This document shows positions 1-11,392 of a DNA stretch of 64,000 bases, in pieces; position 1 is the first letter of the stretch; each line of letters begins with the position of its first letter. The stretch lies in the NCBI RefSeq assembly GCF_000024545.1, contig NC_013947.1:372001-436000 (forward strand), given 5' to 3'. Below the pieces are notes generated by a model, which did not search any database, was not told where the DNA came from, and worked only from the letters and a program-made list of their open reading frames with translations. The DNA comes from Stackebrandtia nassauensis DSM 44728 (GTDB lineage Bacteria; Actinomycetota; Actinomycetes; Mycobacteriales; Micromonosporaceae). Position numbers and translations under genes: made by a program.

Positions 1-1633
<1,633 letters not shown>

Positions 1634-1687
1634 GTGTTGCTCCCCCAAACGAGTGGATGCTGGTAAACGACTGACAGACCGCGCTAG

Positions 1688-1708
1688 GTTGAGCGGCCTG
1701 GACTCAAT
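1688..1708. promoter_or_regulatory. Second HAIR-like operator overlapping the dnaK -10 region
   Basis: GTTGAGC-N7-ACTCAAT is an 11 of 14 match to the HAIR consensus with the correct 7-base spacer. It overlaps the predicted -10 box, where a bound repressor would block polymerase. Paired HAIR sites flanking one promoter agree with known HspR control of dnaK operons. Confidence 0.65.
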
Positions 1709-1736
1709 TGTGGCGTCGTCACACTGTGATTGTCAA
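1707..1736 (-). promoter_or_regulatory. Predicted sigma70-type promoter of dnaK
   Basis: On the minus strand a perfect -35 box TTGACA (1736-1731) is followed after 18 bases by CACAAT (1712-1707). It is about 75 bases upstream of the dnaK start and has one HAIR-like element on each side. The boxes are read from sequence; the start of transcription is not known. Confidence 0.6.
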
Positions 1737-1742
1737 GTGACT

Positions 1743-3148
<1,406 letters not shown>

Positions 3149-3306
3149 CCATCCGGCGCTTTGATTCCGTTGACAACGAATGTGTCGGCACACACTAGCG
3201 GAAGCTGGCGCGTGCCAGTCATACTGTGTGGGCGGTGTCGGAGTGCGGCGGACCGTCGCGCCGCGCTGACCGCCGAATGGACCGGTACATAACAGGAGAC
3301 AAGTCG

Positions 3307-4464
3307 ATGGGGCGCACGCTCGGGCCGTTCACCGACGTGTCAACGGCGCGTGTCGACGGGGCCTACGAGATCTACCGGGGCGAGGACGACGACGGCCGCG
3401 AGGTCGAGATCCTCACGCTGGGAGCCACCTCGGCCAAGGACCCGGCCCGTCGCGCCCTGCTGTCGGACACAGTGGCGTGGGCACACGCCACCCGCGGCCC
3501 CGCCGACGCCTCGATCCTTTCGGCCGACCTGGATTCCGACCAGCCCTATGTGGTGACACTGCGACAGGACGGCATGCGCGGCGTCGAGCGGATGCTGGAG
3601 CGCATGCTCGCGATGGGCCCGCCCAGCGGCCCGCTGTCGGGCGTGAACCAGAACAGCGGTCAGTTCCCGATCGTCGGACCGCCGACCGGCCACATCCCCG
3701 TCGTCACCGGCCACACCGACCCGCACGGCATCCCCCGGGTGGTGTCGACCCCGCCGTCGGGATCCCCGGTGGCACCGGCCTCCCCGATGGCGTCCTATGT
3801 GACCAAAGCCCAGACCAGCCGTCCACCGTGGCTGGTCCCGATGGCCGTCGTGCTGCTGTTGCTGGTGCTGATCGCCGGTGGTTTCTTCGTCTTCTATGGA
3901 ATGTCCGGTGAGGACTCCGACGGGACGCCGGGCGGCGGTGAGTCCGGGGCCGACGACCAGAACGCCCAGGAGATGAAACCCAGCTGGGACGACAGCCTGC
4001 CGCCGGTCAAGGTCGTCGGCGACCAGACCTACACCGGCGACGAGGGCGAGACCATCGCGCTCGCCCGGTGGCCGTTCGCCTTCAAGGTCACCCCGGGCAT
4101 GACCTGCGAGCAGCCCGAGAACCTGCTGGCCGAGTGCGCCGTCCCCGACCAGGCCGAGGACACCTGGGCCGAGATCCAGGTCCAGGAATGCCCCGACGGC
4201 TGTGGCGAGCCCGCGAAGAACAAACTCGTCAACGCCTTCGACATGCCCGGCGAGGAAGAACGCGTCGACGCCAACACCCAGATCGGCAACGAGTACTTCA
4301 ACGACGAGGACCTGTACCACGTCGGCATGACCCGGTTCTACGAACCCGAACCGGGACATGTCCTGTTCGTGACGGTCTTCGCCTCGGGCAACCGCAGCGA
4401 ATCAGCCATGCAGGAACTGCACCGCATCGTCAACAGCGTCGCGACCCAGACCTCGGCCGTCTAG
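3307..4464 (+). CDS. Single-pass membrane protein with possible vestigial Ser/Thr kinase N-lobe
   Basis: A 385-residue protein starting at an ATG preceded by AGGAG. Residues 1-110 read like the N-lobe and linker of actinobacterial PknB-type kinases (LGPF start, a GREVEIL strand, a helix of the RRALLSDTVAWA type, then a QPYVVTL strand). The invariant lysine, glycine-rich loop and entire C-lobe are missing. A proline-rich linker is followed by one membrane helix near residue 180 (PWLVPMAVVLLLLVLIAGGF) and an acidic extracytoplasmic domain of about 180 residues with several cysteines. No catalytic function can be assigned. It converges with a PP2C-like phosphatase and overlaps its stop by 4 bases. 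The kinase relationship is an inference. Confidence 0.75.
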   Translation: MGRTLGPFTDVSTARVDGAYEIYRGEDDDGREVEILTLGATSAKDPARRALLSDTVAWAHATRGPADASILSADLDSDQPYVVTLRQDGMRGVERMLERMLAMGPPSGPLSGVNQNSGQFPIVGPPTGHIPVVTGHTDPHGIPRVVSTPPSGSPVAPASPMASYVTKAQTSRPPWLVPMAVVLLLLVLIAGGFFVFYGMSGEDSDGTPGGGESGADDQNAQEMKPSWDDSLPPVKVVGDQTYTGDEGETIALARWPFAFKVTPGMTCEQPENLLAECAVPDQAEDTWAEIQVQECPDGCGEPAKNKLVNAFDMPGEEERVDANTQIGNEYFNDEDLYHVGMTRFYEPEPGHVLFVTVFASGNRSESAMQELHRIVNSVATQTSAV

Positions 4465-5273
4465 AACACGCACAACGCGAGCGTCGCGTCGTCGTGCGCG
4501 CGCCCACGTGGCCACTTCTTGCACTCCAGATCCGTGGTCTCGGCCGTGCGGGTCTGGTTGATGACCTCTTCCGGCCCTCCCGAACTGGCCAGGTCCAGCA
4601 ACTCGGTCCAGGTCAGGATCCCGAAACGGTCCACCAGCCGGGTCGCCCCGTCGCTGGCCACGATCGCCCGCCGCACCTGCTCGGTACCCAGGTGCCCGGC
4701 CAGCGCCCGATACGCGGCCTGCGGATCAGCGGCGGCGATCGGGAACCCGTCCGGCTGGTTGCGCAGCTTCTCCACCACCGCCATGTACTCCCGCGTGTTG
4801 CGTTTCGCCTGCTCTTCGTCCGACCCGATGGACGGAAACGGGATCCGGATCTCCCGATCGTCGGTGACCACGATCGGCTCCGGGCTGCCGTCGTCGATGG
4901 CGATGGTCGAATCCCCCAACACCAGGTACTCCACCGTGCGACGGTTCTCCCGCAGGATCACCACCGTCGAGGCGGGCGTCGACGGATGGTGCAGATCGCA
5001 CCGCCCATGGTGAGCGGTCGCGGTCTCGGCGATGGCGGTGGCCAGCGCGTCGTCCAGCGGCGTCGCCAGATCCCCGGCACTGCGCAGCACCGCGGTCCCC
5101 AGCGTCTTGACGTACCACGGAAGCCCGTGCGCGCAACCACGCTCGGTGTCCTCGGCGATGTTGTCCGGCTGTCCGCAACCGTCGAGAACGACGACAACAC
5201 CCGGACCAGAGCCAAGCCAGTCCTCGTTGTCCCTGAACGGCCGGGTCGGGGTGGAAACTCCGGTGACTCTCAC
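4461..5273 (-). CDS. PP2C-like protein phosphatase
   Basis: Predicted metal-dependent Ser/Thr phosphatase of the PP2C/SpoIIE fold, cytoplasmic, about 270 residues. Visible family landmarks are an early RDNEDWL-type segment, VVVLDGCG (metal-binding Asp followed by Gly), STPASTVVIL, LVLGDSTIAI, IVASDGATRLV and the C-terminal HDDATLALCVF, which corresponds to the D-N/D-A-T block. The GTG at 5273 is chosen because an in-frame ATG at 5339 would overlap the start of the divergent gene at 5338; the longer form cannot be excluded. No ribosome binding site is obvious at either start. It may act with the neighbouring membrane protein at 3307. Confidence 0.75.
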   Translation of the reverse strand: MRVTGVSTPTRPFRDNEDWLGSGPGVVVVLDGCGQPDNIAEDTERGCAHGLPWYVKTLGTAVLRSAGDLATPLDDALATAIAETATAHHGRCDLHHPSTPASTVVILRENRRTVEYLVLGDSTIAIDDGSPEPIVVTDDREIRIPFPSIGSDEEQAKRNTREYMAVVEKLRNQPDGFPIAAADPQAAYRALAGHLGTEQVRRAIVASDGATRLVDRFGILTWTELLDLASSGGPEEVINQTRTAETTDLECKKWPRGRAHDDATLALCVF

Positions 5274-5337
5274 GTTGTTGAGTCTGACACGCCGAGTGCG
5301 GTGGACGCACGGCGAAACTGTGGTGACACTTGATCCC

Positions 5338-6015
5338 ATGTCACTACCCGCGCCGGTACTCGACCTAGCCGCCTCCGTCGTCCCCGACGCCGAGGACCTC
5401 GGAAAACTCGCCTTCGCCTACGCGCACGGAGCCCCCCTGTCGGGCTTCGGCGACCCCGACGAAATCGGTCTGGTTTGTGTCTGGGACCAACCCGAGATCC
5501 CCGCCGCCGCCCCCACCGAGGCCACCCACGTCACCCAATCGTGGTTCGACGGCCTCGTCACCACGGTCACCTCCGGCGAAGGCTGGTCCCAACCCCCCAC
5601 CGCCGCCCTCACCGACATCGCTGCCTTCGCCTACGGCGTCCTCCTGTCCGACGACGCGGGCGCAGGCACGGCGGCCCGGGGCACGGTCTCCGAATTCCCC
5701 ACCCTCCTGGCCACCCGCTCGGCCAAGGCGCTCACCGAGGACCTCACCACGGTCCCCGCCGCCCTGTCCAACGACACCGACCCGTGGACCCGCGCCGAGA
5801 CCCTCACCACAGCCCTCTACCGGGCCTACGTCGCCTGGTTCGCCGCCCACGGCCACTACTTCCCGGGCCCGGCCCGCCGCCACGAATACGCCACCCACTT
5901 CGGCATGGACGAGGTCATCCCCAAGGCCGAACAAAACCTGTGGAAAACCCTCGACCCCACCCACCAAAGCGACCGCTACACCGAGTTCGCCCAGCTGATC
6001 CTCAACGACCAATAA
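5338..6015 (+). CDS. Hypothetical protein, 225 aa
   Basis: Open frame with strong GC third-position bias and an ATG at 5338 (MSLPAPVLDLAASVVPDAED). A GTG five codons upstream at 5323 is an alternative. No signal peptide, membrane segment or family motif is recognised. The sequence is acidic, rich in alanine and threonine, with an aromatic patch near the end (YVAWFAAHGHYF). It is divergent from the PP2C-like gene and is followed by tRNA-Arg. Function unknown. Confidence 0.75.
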   Translation: MSLPAPVLDLAASVVPDAEDLGKLAFAYAHGAPLSGFGDPDEIGLVCVWDQPEIPAAAPTEATHVTQSWFDGLVTTVTSGEGWSQPPTAALTDIAAFAYGVLLSDDAGAGTAARGTVSEFPTLLATRSAKALTEDLTTVPAALSNDTDPWTRAETLTTALYRAYVAWFAAHGHYFPGPARRHEYATHFGMDEVIPKAEQNLWKTLDPTHQSDRYTEFAQLILNDQ

Positions 6016-6088
6016 CCCCCAATACCCGCTTGCGGGCCCTAAAACCAGCCTTGTAACATTCCCTGGTCGGCTCAACCGACAACAACCA

Positions 6089-6161
6089 GCGCTCGTAGCT
6101 CAACGGATAGAGCATCTGACTACGGATCAGAAGGTTGGGGGTTCGAATCCCTCCGAGCGCG
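6089..6161 (+). tRNA. tRNA-Arg (anticodon ACG)
   Basis: A 73-base tRNA with a 7 bp acceptor stem (GCGCTCG/CGAGCGC), G discriminator, D-arm TAGCTCAACGGATAGAGC, anticodon stem TCTGA/TCAGA around loop CTACGGA (anticodon ACG, read as ICG), and T-arm GGGGG-TTCGAAT-CCCTC. No CCA is encoded. Its 3' 44 bases are the left attachment repeat of the integrated island that follows. Confidence 0.97.
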
Positions 6162-6162
6162 C
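6118..6162 (+). repeat. attL: tRNA 3' end copy of the island direct repeat
   Basis: Runs from the anticodon stem of tRNA-Arg to one base past its discriminator. It matches 16000-16044 at 44 of 45 positions; the one difference is C at 6149 (tRNA position 61) against G at 16031. Confidence 0.93.
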
Positions 6163-6182
6163 TCAACGTGTTACGAATCTTC

Positions 6183-6217
6183 AACCTCTGACCTGCGAAA
6201 AAAGCAGGTTGGAGGTT
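6183..6217 (+). terminator. Hairpin downstream of tRNA-Arg, island-encoded
   Basis: AACCTCTGACCTGC and GCAGGTTGGAGGTT pair at 12 of 14 positions around a GAAAAAA loop and are followed by TCTCGCTTT. It lies inside the island, 22 bases after the tRNA, so it probably now ends the tRNA transcript in place of the displaced hairpin at 16064. Confidence 0.6.
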
Positions 6218-6231
6218 TCTCGCTTTCGGCG

Positions 6232-6262
6232 ACATGCCCGGAAATCTGATCTTTGGGCATGT
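6232..6262. repeat. Inverted ACATGCCC/GGGCATGT pair, candidate integrase arm sites (left end)
   Basis: ACATGCCC at 6232-6239 and GGGCATGT at 6255-6262 form an exact inverted pair between attL and the integrase. The same core occurs four times just inside the right end (15888-15948). Repeats of this kind near both ends of an element are typical of tyrosine-integrase arm-binding sites; this is an inference from position. Confidence 0.45.
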
Positions 6263-6288
6263 GCTCGGACATGAAGGAGTTTCGACTC

Positions 6289-7072
6289 ATGCCAGCACGC
6301 AAGGGAAGTACCTGCGGAAACATCAAGGAACGCGGCCCGAACCAGTTCCGGGTGCGGGTCTACGCCGGTAAGGACCCGATCTCCGGCAAGCCGTTCTACC
6401 TCAAGTCCACAGAACAGCCCTTGGAATCTCTTCCGGGTCAAGGACTTCAAGACGGATTCCGAACGCTGGATCCTGCTGGACGACCTCACGATGGAACGTG
6501 CCACCGAGTAAATCGAGCGCATCCGGCAGCGACGCGCGGCCCTCGGCTTGGACATGACCGGGGAGGAGTACTTGCACTCGTATGACCCTGACAACTCGGT
6601 TCCGGGCTCGCTGTCGTACTTCACTCACCGATTCGCGGCGATGGCGAAGCGGTCGGGTTTTCACTGCACGCCGCAAAAGGTCCGGCATTTCAGCGCGACA
6701 AAGCTGTTGGCCGCCAAGATCGCCCTACCTGCCGTGGCGGGACGCCTCGGGCACAGCTCAGGTGGAAGGACCACGCTTCAGTACTACGCGGCGTGGTTGC
6801 GCGAGACGGACGACTCCGCTGTCCGTGTGCTCGCCGCCTGCATGCCAGAGCTGCCGCAGGTGCGTCGTGAAAAATCGCGCCGCGACTTCTCTGCTGAGCA
6901 ACCAACACGCACGAAGGACGAACTCGAAGCGCGCATCTGCAACATCCGTCGTGAAGAAGGACTAGGACCGGTGAAGATCCAAGCTCGGCTGGCTGCCGAA
7001 GGAACAGACATCGCCTCTTCCGCGGTGTGGCTGGTGTTGAAGCGGCATGGTCTGAACAAGGCGGTTGGCTAG
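6289..7072 (+). pseudogene. Tyrosine recombinase (integrase), frameshifted and internally deleted
   Basis: The N-terminus starts at 6289 (MPARKGSTCGNIKERG) after AAGGAG and has the arm-DNA-binding sheet FRVRVYAGKDPISGKPFYLK. The frame is then lost near 6410. A second segment from about 6490 to 7072, in another frame and interrupted by a TAA at 6509, carries the catalytic C-terminal half: PQKVRHFSATKLLAA (the R/H box), GRLGHSSGGRTTLQYYAAW (H/R and tyrosine). The core-binding domain and first catalytic arginine region between them are missing, so the gene cannot make a normal recombinase of about 400 residues. The last 45 residues resemble a helix-turn-helix tail. The loss explains fixation of the island unless an integrase acts in trans. 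Confidence 0.85.
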
Positions 7073-7110
7073 GTGTGCTGCCGTGGGGCGTGCCGTTGCG
7101 CCGTGATTGG

Positions 7111-7623
7111 TTACCCGGGTGGGTGCAGGAGTGCGGTCGCGATTCGGCGTACCCGTTCCATGGTGATGCCCTCGCGCTGCTCGACGGCCAAGGGATGGTC
7201 GGTCGGTTCCAGTTCCACGAACGGACGTTCGTTGATCGGTCGGGTGTGGACGTTGGTCTTCAGGTCGATGGTGCTGGGGGAGTACAGCGGCAGTTCGGTG
7301 CTCAGCCATCCGAAGTAGGGCGGTTCGGCCTCGCGTCCGGGTGTCTCCCACAGCCGGGTCGCCCGCTCGAAGTTCGCGGGGCTCAATGAGACCCACACGC
7401 CCCACGCGAAGGGCTCCTCGCCGTCCACGACAGGGATCTCGATCAGGCCCCTGACGAAGTGGATGCGGTCTGCGATGACGCACTGGTCCGATGACAGGAC
7501 GCTGCGCGGGTCGTCGGCGTACTCCTGCCGCCAAGACGCCGGTGCCGTCGTCGAGTACCCCATTGGCAGGTCAGGGTGGTATTCGCCGCAATCCACACAG
7601 GTGAAGCCGAGTTGTTGTGTCAT
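7111..7623 (-). CDS. DUF2199 family protein
   Basis: 170 residues starting MTQQLGFTCVDCGEYH. The family pattern is clear: a CxxC at the N-terminus (CVDC), then SSDQCVIADRIHFVRGLIEI, WGVWVSLS, PYFGWLSTELPLY, LKTNVHTRP and LEPTDHPLAVEQREGIT. The biochemical role of DUF2199 is not established; the CxxC may bind zinc. The ATG at 7623 is chosen since the conserved region begins there; longer in-frame upstream sequence has no family similarity. It lies inside the island, convergent with the integrase remnant. Confidence 0.9.
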   Translation of the reverse strand: MTQQLGFTCVDCGEYHPDLPMGYSTTAPASWRQEYADDPRSVLSSDQCVIADRIHFVRGLIEIPVVDGEEPFAWGVWVSLSPANFERATRLWETPGREAEPPYFGWLSTELPLYSPSTIDLKTNVHTRPINERPFVELEPTDHPLAVEQREGITMERVRRIATALLHPPG

Positions 7624-7924
7624 GGAGCGAAAGACTAAACAGCGCACACAGCAATGCCTCCAGACGGCGCCTGGAGGGCGCAGCAGGAACGGAGTTCCCA
7701 ACAGGACGTGGCCGGGGTTGCTCGCGCAACGCAACGGCCGAACCCGTGGCGGTCCGGCCGTTGGCATGCTGCGGATGCGCTTGAGGTGACAGTCGCCGGT
7801 AAGTCAACGCTGGGCCTGCCCGCAGTTGCCCCGCGCTCCACACCCTGCCGTCACGGCAAATCGGAGGACCCCGAGTGCCCCATGGTGGGAGAGCTTCAAT
7901 GGTCCGATTTGCTGGGATGCTGTG
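7624..7924. other. Intergenic stretch without recognised gene
   Basis: About 300 bases between the DUF2199 gene and the HD gene. Short open frames exist on both strands but none has a ribosome binding site or a recognisable product. The promoter of the DUF2199 gene should lie at the left of this stretch. Confidence 0.5.
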
Positions 7925-8515
7925 TTACGTCGCTGAAGGGCGACGGGTTTGTTCCCAAGCAAGTGGGTTGGCTTTCAGAATCTCATCAGCCAGTCCACGA
8001 GCCGTGTCGGTTTTCAACGCGGCAAGACTGCTTTCGATCCAGCGCGTAACGGTGGAAACTCCTTGGTGCTGGTATTCGACTGCTTGGATGAGACATTCAA
8101 GTTTGTCGGCGTCTTTGGCGCACAAAGCCTCTGGCGTCTGGCCTGCTTCGAATTCGGCTATCGCGTCGCGTATGACTTGTCCGGCTTGGTCGGAGCATTT
8201 GGCGGTTTGGTCGGCCGCAATAGTGTCGGGAGCGGTTGCTTTGAGGTAGTGCTTGCCGATCTTGGGAATGTCGCCAATGCGGGTTTCCGGGGTGTCGTGC
8301 AGTGAGCACAGCATGGATGTGCGTGCAGGGTCGGCGCCTTCGTGGCTGGCGATGATCATTCCGGTGATCGCGGTGCGCCAGCTGTGTTCGGCGATGCTTT
8401 CGGGGTCACGGATACCTGCGATCCACCACCCGGTGCGGCGAGTGCGTTTCAGTAGCCCGATTTCGAGCAGGTATCCCGCTTCACCAGCAAGTTCGCTCAC
8501 GCCTTGGCCTTTCAT
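7925..8515 (-). CDS. HD-domain hydrolase, YfbR-like (5'-deoxynucleotidase type)
   Basis: 196-residue cytoplasmic protein. The HD signature is complete: RDPESIAEHSWRT (first His), LHDTPETRIGDIPK (HD pair) and a later KDADKLECLIQAVEYQ (second metal Asp). This pattern is that of the YfbR/HDDC2 deoxynucleoside-5'-monophosphatase group; substrate here is unproven. Its ATG overlaps the stop of the upstream XRE regulator gene (ATGA at 8515-8512), so the two are translationally coupled and probably act together. Nucleotide-hydrolysing HD proteins are common in islands. Confidence 0.85.
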   Translation of the reverse strand: MKGQGVSELAGEAGYLLEIGLLKRTRRTGWWIAGIRDPESIAEHSWRTAITGMIIASHEGADPARTSMLCSLHDTPETRIGDIPKIGKHYLKATAPDTIAADQTAKCSDQAGQVIRDAIAEFEAGQTPEALCAKDADKLECLIQAVEYQHQGVSTVTRWIESSLAALKTDTARGLADEILKANPLAWEQTRRPSAT

Positions 8516-9597
8516 TTGCGGTATCCAAGCTCGGCAAGTGCAGATTTCATCGAGCGTAGTTCCCGAAGGGACTGTTGGGAGACTCGGTTGCTGTCAGCGG
8601 CTTCGTCGATGCGATCAAGCAACAACAGCGAGGTTTGCTTGTCATCGATGATGAGCCCGCGTTGGGAACGCAGCAGCAGCCACAGGTTGTGTGTGTTGAG
8701 GTCAATGAGCGGGTGGGTGGTTTGAAGTCGTTCCACCAGGTGGGGGTACATACGGGAGCCTCGCCAGCGAAGGAGATTTCGGGGCATAAAGCCGTCGTCT
8801 CCTTCGCGGTCGGGCATGTCACCTACCCAATAGGCGGTGTAGTTGAGAGCGGCGGTCTCGCAATCGTCGCTTTCTTGAGCGTGAGTGATGAAGCGGCGCA
8901 ACGGTTCCGGGTCGCCTCGATAAGCACAGGAAACGACATGGGATCGGGCGTCCAGCCACGACGGTGACCATGATTCGCCGCCGACGAGGTACCGGGAGGC
9001 GGCGGTGGACAGTTTTGCTGGTGTATCTAGGCGTGCAAGTCCCGTGAGAAAACATGCTTGGCTGCGCAGCAGCAACGTTGAACCGTCTTGCTCACCCCTA
9101 TCACTGAGTTGAAGCAGGTTGGCGTTCAACTGCTTACGGTCAATCCACCCGAGTTCTGGCCGAGTCGGGGCGGGGCCGCGCCGCCGCACTGGAGGAATGC
9201 GAGAAGCGATGCGCGGAGGAACTCCAGTTAGCGCCCAAGTCAAGAGTTCCGAGATCCGCAAGTCCATCACGCACCCGGCGAGCGGGTGTTGACCCAGTTC
9301 ACCGTCGGGCACGGGGGTAGCGATCGCGGTAATGATCAGATCTGCCTCGATAGCCACCGGGATCATGGCCACCAGTTCGGAATCAACGCCCAGGCGCAGC
9401 AATTGTCTGCCGAGTCGTCGCACCTGCGTCATGGTCGCTGCGCCAAGTGGTCGGCGACCGGATTCCCAGCTTTGGACTGTTGTTGGGTCAACGGCCAGCG
9501 TCTCGGCAAAGGCTTCTTGACTCACGGGGATGGATTGGCGCGCGACCTTCAGCATGAACCCGCTAATGCCTCCATACGCCCGCGGTTCCTGCTTCAC
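8512..9597 (-). CDS. XRE-family transcriptional regulator with C-terminal helical domain
   Basis: 361 residues. Residues 10-60 form a Cro/CI-type helix-turn-helix (MLKVARQSIPVSQEAFAETL, then VDPTTVQSWESGRRPL). The remaining 300 residues are mainly helical and resemble the repeat-rich C-terminus of actinobacterial regulators of this type, though no named domain is certain. It is the first gene of a two-gene operon with the HD hydrolase and is divergent from the small-gene/toxin operon starting at 9730, so it is a candidate regulator of both promoters in the 132-base gap. Confidence 0.85.
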   Translation of the reverse strand: MKQEPRAYGGISGFMLKVARQSIPVSQEAFAETLAVDPTTVQSWESGRRPLGAATMTQVRRLGRQLLRLGVDSELVAMIPVAIEADLIITAIATPVPDGELGQHPLAGCVMDLRISELLTWALTGVPPRIASRIPPVRRRGPAPTRPELGWIDRKQLNANLLQLSDRGEQDGSTLLLRSQACFLTGLARLDTPAKLSTAASRYLVGGESWSPSWLDARSHVVSCAYRGDPEPLRRFITHAQESDDCETAALNYTAYWVGDMPDREGDDGFMPRNLLRWRGSRMYPHLVERLQTTHPLIDLNTHNLWLLLRSQRGLIIDDKQTSLLLLDRIDEAADSNRVSQQSLRELRSMKSALAELGYRK

Positions 9598-9729
9598 GTT
9601 GTCACCTCCGACCGGACCATCTACCAGCGTATTTGACGCAATCGAACCCGTACTAGCAGTCAGTGTTCCAAGCCTCTCCTAAACCGTAGCGTTCGGTGCC
9701 TTAGCCGTATCTCTAGCAGGAGGTTCGTC

Positions 9730-9918
9730 ATGATCTCGGAGAACCCGAAGACGTGGGGGACGTACGGGACGTTCACTCTCGACGGCCAATCACTGACGTA
9801 CCACGTGGCACATGGTCACTACTGGCGTGACGACATCGACGGCGGTACTCGCCTGTTCCAAGACAGGCTGGACGGTCGGGACCTTTTGATCCTCATCGCC
9901 GAGATGAGGCAGTCATGA
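9730..9918 (+). CDS. Small hypothetical protein, 62 aa
   Basis: Starts at an ATG at 9730 after AGGAGG (MISENPKTWGTYGTFTLDGQ). It is acidic, rich in aromatic residues and ends EMRQS. No family is recognised. It overlaps the next small gene by 4 bases (ATGA), and is the first gene of an operon that continues to the deaminase toxin and immunity genes. Confidence 0.75.
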   Translation: MISENPKTWGTYGTFTLDGQSLTYHVAHGHYWRDDIDGGTRLFQDRLDGRDLLILIAEMRQS

Positions 9919-10148
9919 GCTTCACCGACTCGGAAACCCTGGCGCGGAATGCCAACTACACCATGAAGTGTCACAGCAAAGTGGACACCGAAGGGTATTG
10001 CACCGGTTGCCGCAACTACCACGGCAAGTTGGAACGTCCCGGACCCGAGGGCTGCTACTTCTACCGCCTCGCCTTCGAGGTCTACCGCAAGCACGCCCTG
10101 TCCCACTCCATCCAAGGAGACGACAATGTCTACATTCGCCACACCTGA
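9915..10148 (+). CDS. Small cysteine-containing protein, 77 aa (possible zinc ribbon)
   Basis: The ATG overlaps the previous stop. Four cysteines are arranged C-x9-C-x2-C-x15-C over about 30 residues (CHSK...GYCTGCRNYHGK...GC), with histidines nearby, suggesting a small metal-binding protein. No family can be named. The last 23 bases overlap the LuxR-type gene that follows, whose own AAGGAGA lies inside this frame. Confidence 0.7.
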   Translation: MSFTDSETLARNANYTMKCHSKVDTEGYCTGCRNYHGKLERPGPEGCYFYRLAFEVYRKHALSHSIQGDDNVYIRHT

Positions 10149-10530
10149 TCTGCGTAATCCGGTGGTCGCCTGGGAAGTCATCGCGCGCTCGGCGGTTCAC
10201 ATCGTGCGCGAAGCCCGAGCCAGCCGACGCTTGGAACCGCTGTCCATTGACGGGCGCATGCTCGTCAACGCCGTGGTGGCGTTGGGCATCGACCTCGACG
10301 TCCCCAAAACCGTCTCCATCCCCGCCAGCCTGCGACGCGGGTTGTCCGAACGCGAAACCCAGGTGCTGTTGGGCATCGCGGGCGGCAAGTCCAACGCCGA
10401 GATCGGCCGGGAACTGTTCATCACCGAGGACACCGTCAAAACCCATGCGCGTCGCATGTACCGCAAACTCGGTGCCCGCGACCGCGCCCACGCGGTGGCT
10501 GAAGCCTTCCGGATCGGAATCCTCAGTTGA
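10126..10530 (+). CDS. LuxR-type (GerE) HTH regulator
   Basis: 134 residues. The C-terminal 65 residues form a textbook LuxR/GerE helix-turn-helix: LSERETQVLLGIAGGKSNAE, then IGRELFITEDTVKTHARRMY and a KLGARDRAHAVAEAF tail. The N-terminal 65 residues have no receiver or ligand domain that can be recognised. It sits directly upstream of the toxin gene (40-base gap) and may set expression of the toxin/immunity pair together with the divergent XRE regulator. Confidence 0.88.
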   Translation: MSTFATPDLRNPVVAWEVIARSAVHIVREARASRRLEPLSIDGRMLVNAVVALGIDLDVPKTVSIPASLRRGLSERETQVLLGIAGGKSNAEIGRELFITEDTVKTHARRMYRKLGARDRAHAVAEAFRIGILS

Positions 10531-10570
10531 TCGCGGTCATTGCTCTAGGTAGGCAGCCACAGGAGGGGTT

Positions 10571-11392
10571 GTGGGAAGCGTTGCAGAACTCATCGCGGCG
10601 GTTCGGGCCGCACTGTCGACCCTGGCAGAGGGCCGAACATTAACGAACCAAGCCCGAGCAACGCTTGAAGAGGCGACCGGCCGTATGGAGGGGATAGCCA
10701 GAGGATCGGCCAGCTATCAGCTCCGTAACTCGCTCGACGCTCTTGCGGCTGCTGTGGCCGGGCTGGATCGGATGGCCGAGGCCGAAAACGCCGCCCAGGA
10801 GCACGTCATCGCGTATCTTGCCAGCATCGGCGCTGACGGACGCGCACCCGAACCGGAGCCTGAGAAGACCAGCCCGAAGAAACCGACCGCTTCCTCAGAT
10901 CTCAAGGCGATTGGTGAGCGTCTTGGGCTGAAGCCTTGCGAAGGGCTGCTGGGGACACTTCCTGCGATGAAACCCAACTCCGGCCAGCGGACCCGAGGCC
11001 GGTGGCACAAGCACCCCGACCGGGAACTCACCTCCGGAGCCAACGACCGGGACTGGGAACACGTCAAAGACTTCTGGCATCACAACATCTGGTCCGGCAC
11101 CGCCGAAGACACCGAGCCGCGGTGGCTGGCCCATCTGGAACTCAAGTTCGCCATGACCATGCGCCGCACCCGAACCAAGTCCGAGCCAGTTGACCAAGTG
11201 CACGAAGAGATCACGATCAACCATCCGGATGGTCCCTGCCCGCAATGCCAGCTGTTGTTGCCGTACTTCCTTGAAGAGGGTTCTAGTCTGACAATCCACT
11301 GGCCCGCAGGTTCAGCAACCTACATTGGCCGTCCGTACTTCGATCGGCCTCTTCGCGACGTGAAGCCATATATCAACGAGGAGCAGCAGTGA
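10571..11392 (+). CDS. DddA-like (SCP1.201 family) DNA deaminase toxin
   Basis: 273 residues from a GTG preceded by AGGAGG. Residues 1-90 are a helical, coiled-coil-like N-terminal domain. Residues 100-265 match the SCP1.201/DddA-like deaminase family: RTRGRW (140-145) and LTSG, the catalytic zinc His and Glu in AHLELKFAMTMR (H188, E190), EITINHPDGPCPQC with zinc cysteines C223 and C226, and the closing SSLTIHWPAG. Related toxins convert cytosine to uracil in double-stranded DNA. All four key residues are present, so the domain looks active. There is no signal peptide. The next gene, overlapping by 4 bases, is an Imm1-like immunity gene. Activity on double-stranded rather than single-stranded DNA is not determinable from sequence. 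Confidence 0.85.
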   Translation: MGSVAELIAAVRAALSTLAEGRTLTNQARATLEEATGRMEGIARGSASYQLRNSLDALAAAVAGLDRMAEAENAAQEHVIAYLASIGADGRAPEPEPEKTSPKKPTASSDLKAIGERLGLKPCEGLLGTLPAMKPNSGQRTRGRWHKHPDRELTSGANDRDWEHVKDFWHHNIWSGTAEDTEPRWLAHLELKFAMTMRRTRTKSEPVDQVHEEITINHPDGPCPQCQLLLPYFLEEGSSLTIHWPAGSATYIGRPYFDRPLRDVKPYINEEQQ

